IMG/VR virus record: IMGVR_UViG_3300044960_000328
Span: 1 to 39,036 of that record
Source: a virus
Strand: one strand, 5' to 3'
Length of the DNA stretch: 39,036 bases
Positions 37,024 to 39,036 of the stretch are shown in pieces. Positions within the stretch are counted from its first letter, which is position 1; every line of letters begins with the position of its first letter. The notes beneath the pieces were generated by a model that was not told the DNA's origin, did not search any database, and saw nothing but the letters and a program-made list of their open reading frames with translations. The translations under genes and the position numbers were made by a program.

Positions 37024-38477
37024 TTTTCAAACGCGAAGTCAATTTCTATTTCGCCGTCTGGGTGCATGCGGATTTCGTCTATCAATCTCTGGAATGCAGT
37101 ATACAAATCCCGTTCTTGGTCATCCAGCAACTGAAACGCTTCTCGAATGGATCGGACGCTATGCTCGCGATACTCTCGCTTTTCCAAAACGAACATTTCG
37201 TCGCGTATATGTTCTAGTTGCTCGTCGATCTCCTGCCGCTTCTCCTCAAACTCCACCTTGCTTATGAGCTGATCCAAATATAAGTCCACCAATTGCTTTT
37301 TCCGGGTTTCTGCCTGCTCATGCTTCTTTCGCAACTGTAAAAGTTCGTTCTGCTTCCGTTCCTCAAAATCGCTCACGAAATCCAAAGCGACCGATCGGCC
37401 TTTTTCCCTCAAATGATTAAGTATGACTTCCCGGAAATCCTCATACAGGATCGGAACATGGTTGACGCACCCACCACCACGTCGATATTGGCTACACTTC
37501 ATGTAGTCGAAACTCTTCTTTTTCCCGCTGGCAAGCTTCTTTGGCGATTGCCATATGATCATATTGGAACCACAGCGAGAGCATTTGACCAAACCTCGGA
37601 ACTCATTCTTGGGCGTGATCTTGCTCCTGTTCCCTTTCCACTCTTTTGTATTCGCCTGCCGCCATACCTCGCGGGATACAATCGCTGGGTGGTGGTCTTT
37701 GAAAAAAATCCACTTTTCCCGTGGGTTGCGAATCTGTTTCCGTCGCCCTTCTGATTTCACCTTAGTAAACTGGTTCATGATGAAATCGCCGCAATAGATC
37801 GGATTATTTATAAGCCGTTTCACACTGGTGATTTGCCACCTACTAATGTGCTTGGGCTTAATACCCTGGGCGTTTAGCTGGCTGGTGATCCGCTTGTACC
37901 CCCAGCCCTGGTTATACCAGCCATATATTTGTCGGACTACCTCCGCCTCTTCTTCGTTTATAATCAGAAACCCATCTACCTTGTCGTAGCCGTACGGGGT
38001 CCGACCAATGTGTTCCCCCCGTCGTACCTTCGCCGCCAAAGCCGCCGAAACGCCGGAGGAAAGTGTCCGGCTGTACTGAGCGGAAAAGAGTGACCAGAGC
38101 TCGAAAGCCATGTCGTTCTTCCCCGCCTTATGACTGTCGTAGCCCTCTTCTACAGAGATGATCCGAACATTGTGCGCAATAAGCACCTCCCGGATTTCCA
38201 ATGAATCCTTCAAGTCCCGCGCTAGACGGCTGATAGATTTGAAAACAACCGTCTGGATTTCCTTTTTCTTCGCCTTCTCCAGAATTAGCTGGATCGCTGG
38301 TCGTTCAAGAAAAAGGGTTCCGCTGATGCCTTCGTCTTTATAGACGTTGTTCTCGTCCCAGCCGTAGCCGTTCCGCTCCAACCAGTTCCGGCATATGTCG
38401 ATCTGGTTTTCCACCGACGATATCTGTTCATCTCGGTCTGTCGATACTCGTACATATACGGCATATTCAGTATTCAT
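37014..38477 (-). CDS. int: Large serine recombinase integrase
   Basis: The 487-aa integrase inserts the phage DNA without a host factor. The resolvase domain is at about 4-150: YVRVST with catalytic S12, DEGISGT, and KSISRLARD. A recombinase domain follows (about 155-265: IGRTPYGYDK...RITSQLNAQGIKP...INNPIYCGD). A zinc ribbon comes next (CSRCGSNM...CSQYRRGGGC), then a long coiled coil (about 385-455). RBS CGGAGGGCAAT. Excision requires a directionality factor, possibly the HTH protein at 4150. Confidence 0.95.
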   Translation of the reverse strand: MNTEYAVYVRVSTDRDEQISSVENQIDICRNWLERNGYGWDENNVYKDEGISGTLFLERPAIQLILEKAKKKEIQTVVFKSISRLARDLKDSLEIREVLIAHNVRIISVEEGYDSHKAGKNDMAFELWSLFSAQYSRTLSSGVSAALAAKVRRGEHIGRTPYGYDKVDGFLIINEEEAEVVRQIYGWYNQGWGYKRITSQLNAQGIKPKHISRWQITSVKRLINNPIYCGDFIMNQFTKVKSEGRRKQIRNPREKWIFFKDHHPAIVSREVWRQANTKEWKGNRSKITPKNEFRGLVKCSRCGSNMIIWQSPKKLASGKKKSFDYMKCSQYRRGGGCVNHVPILYEDFREVILNHLREKGRSVALDFVSDFEERKQNELLQLRKKHEQAETRKKQLVDLYLDQLISKVEFEEKRQEIDEQLEHIRDEMFVLEKREYREHSVRSIREAFQLLDDQERDLYTAFQRLIDEIRMHPDGEIEIDFAFEKPV

Positions 38478-38606
38478 ATTGCCCTCCGTTTGCAGGGGAT
38501 CATATCACCATTTTGCCGAATTTGCCGGATGCTTTCAATGACCGATAGACACGGAAACATATGTATGATACGAAGGATACAGAGAAAAAAATAAAAGGTG
38601 CTGGAT
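38478..38606. other. Integrase upstream region, possible attP
   Basis: TGA-TATGAT on the minus strand (-10 at 38499-38504) is a possible extended -10 integrase promoter. CGGCAAA occurs twice in tandem (about 38513-38531). attP sites of large serine integrases are often next to the gene, so the site may lie here, but no core was identified. Confidence 0.4.
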
Positions 38607-38684
38607 ATGCGTAATTGGGGATGGACTTTATTTTTGCTTCTACCGCTGTTCGTGTTGTTTTTTCTGCTGTGGCTGAGGGGATAA
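38607..38684 (+). CDS. 25-aa hydrophobic micro-peptide
   Basis: The ATG follows AAAAGGTGCTGGAT. The peptide MRNWGWTLFLLLPLFVLFFL plus LWLRG is one TM helix. It resembles the 23-aa peptide at 24703 (shared WTLFLL-x-P and VLF). The stop is in the first of two tandem 13-bp repeats. Function unknown. Confidence 0.6.
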   Translation: MRNWGWTLFLLLPLFVLFFLLWLRG

Positions 38685-38697
38685 GCTGAGGGGATAA
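38672..38697 (+). repeat. Tandem 13-bp repeat
   Basis: GCTGAGGGGATAA occurs twice without a gap (38672-38684 and 38685-38697), between the micro-peptide stop and the lipoprotein ribosome binding site. Confidence 0.85.
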
Positions 38698-38748
38698 GTG
38701 GACACAAAATTTGTCTTGGTTGCGAAGTATACGAATAGGAGGGATATC

Positions 38749-39036
38749 ATGAAAAAAGTACTCATTGGATGTGGCGCTGTCTTTGGACTTTTCCTATTGC
38801 TGGGCGCATGCGTTGCTATCGTGGGTGGTCTGAGCGACGACACCACTACCGCAGATCAGCCGGAGGAAAACGCGGAGAAGGAACCGGAGGAAAAGGAAGA
38901 GTCGAAGAAGGGAAAAAACGACAAGCTACCCGAAATCCCGGATGAGGCAAAGAAAATAGCCGTAGACCAAATAAAAATGGAGACACTCGTGGAAGATGCT
39001 CTAGTCCAAGTTGAGGGAGATAAAGTTATCTTGGCT
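38749..39036 (+). CDS. Lipoprotein, N-terminal part (continues at 1-367)
   Basis: It begins MKKVLIGCGAVFGLFLLLGA then C at the lipobox after AGGAGGGATATC. The signal peptide is about 20 residues with lipidation at Cys21; the mature part starts with a Thr/Glu/Lys-rich linker (EEKEESKKGKND). The frame continues exactly into base 2 of the window, giving about 175 residues in total. Location beside the integrase and outside the lytic operons suggests expression from the prophage. A role in superinfection exclusion, as for Ltp of phage TP-J34, is a guess from context. Confidence 0.88.
   Translation, partial: MKKVLIGCGAVFGLFLLLGACVAIVGGLSDDTTTADQPEENAEKEPEEKEESKKGKNDKLPEIPDEAKKIAVDQIKMETLVEDALVQVEGDKVILA

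Noticed and set aside
38910-39036. True direct terminal repeat of the virion
   Set aside because: The length of exactly 127 bp is the signature of k-mer assembly of a circle; there is no other sign of defined termini there.

Overview
The window is one complete circular genome of a temperate, siphovirus-type phage of a Bacilli host (Bacillota), with a small direct overlap at its ends. Bases 1-127 are identical to 38910-39036, so the unique circle is about 38,909 bp and one lipoprotein gene runs across the junction. The host group is inferred from three things. Ribosome binding sites are strong AGGAGG types throughout. The head-tail proteins are of the A118/Bacillus type. The phage also carries a poly-gamma-glutamate hydrolase, an ImmA-like protease and a TxpA/BsrG-like type I toxin. 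Operons are packed with ATGA overlaps. No tRNA genes, transposons or cas genes were seen.

Layout. (1) 38749 across the junction to 367, plus strand: a lipoprotein, probably expressed in lysogens. (2) 404-4748, minus strand: an accessory operon of small unknown genes. It is read from a sigma-A promoter at 4800-4828 flanked by two operator palindromes. It holds four related intergenic double-hairpin repeats and ends in a membrane protein gene packed with about 40 copies of TGGAG/CTCCA. (3) 4875-5012, plus strand: a small noncoding locus with two degenerate CRISPR-like repeats around a 31-nt spacer, its own extended -10 and a terminator. (4) 5020-24774, minus strand: the late operon, in transcription order a micro-peptide, membrane protein, poly-gamma-glutamate hydrolase, TerS, TerL, portal, minor capsid, scaffold, major capsid, connector and tail genes, tape measure, Dit, a fibre with an M14 carboxypeptidase domain, Tal, the XhlA-like protein, holin and amidase. 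(5) 24938-34942, minus strand: the early operon from the cro-like gene through Rha, a putative annealing protein, the replication initiator with internal iterons, DnaB helicase and RusA-like resolvase to a late regulator. (6) 34949-36826, plus strand: CI-like repressor, coiled-coil protein, ImmA-like protein, zinc protein and type I toxin, with five operator-like sites around the divergent cro/cI promoters. (7) 37014-38477, minus strand: large serine integrase.

How the parts work together. CI and Cro would decide lysogeny through the ACAAC-N5-GTTGT operators. The integrase would insert the genome and the HTH protein at 4150 could assist excision. The initiator, helicase and resolvase copy and resolve DNA, and the sigma-region-4-like protein at 24981 probably turns on the late operon. 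The poly-gamma-glutamate hydrolase and the M14 domain of the fibre both suggest that the host is covered by a peptide capsule or exposed peptidoglycan peptides.

The best candidate for an undescribed system is the CRISPR-repeat-mimicking RNA locus at 4875-5012, which may be a solitary mini-array or an RNA-based anti-CRISPR. Next are the multi-frame TGGAGA repeat field and the covarying start-associated hairpins. All functional names come from reading the sequence without database searches.
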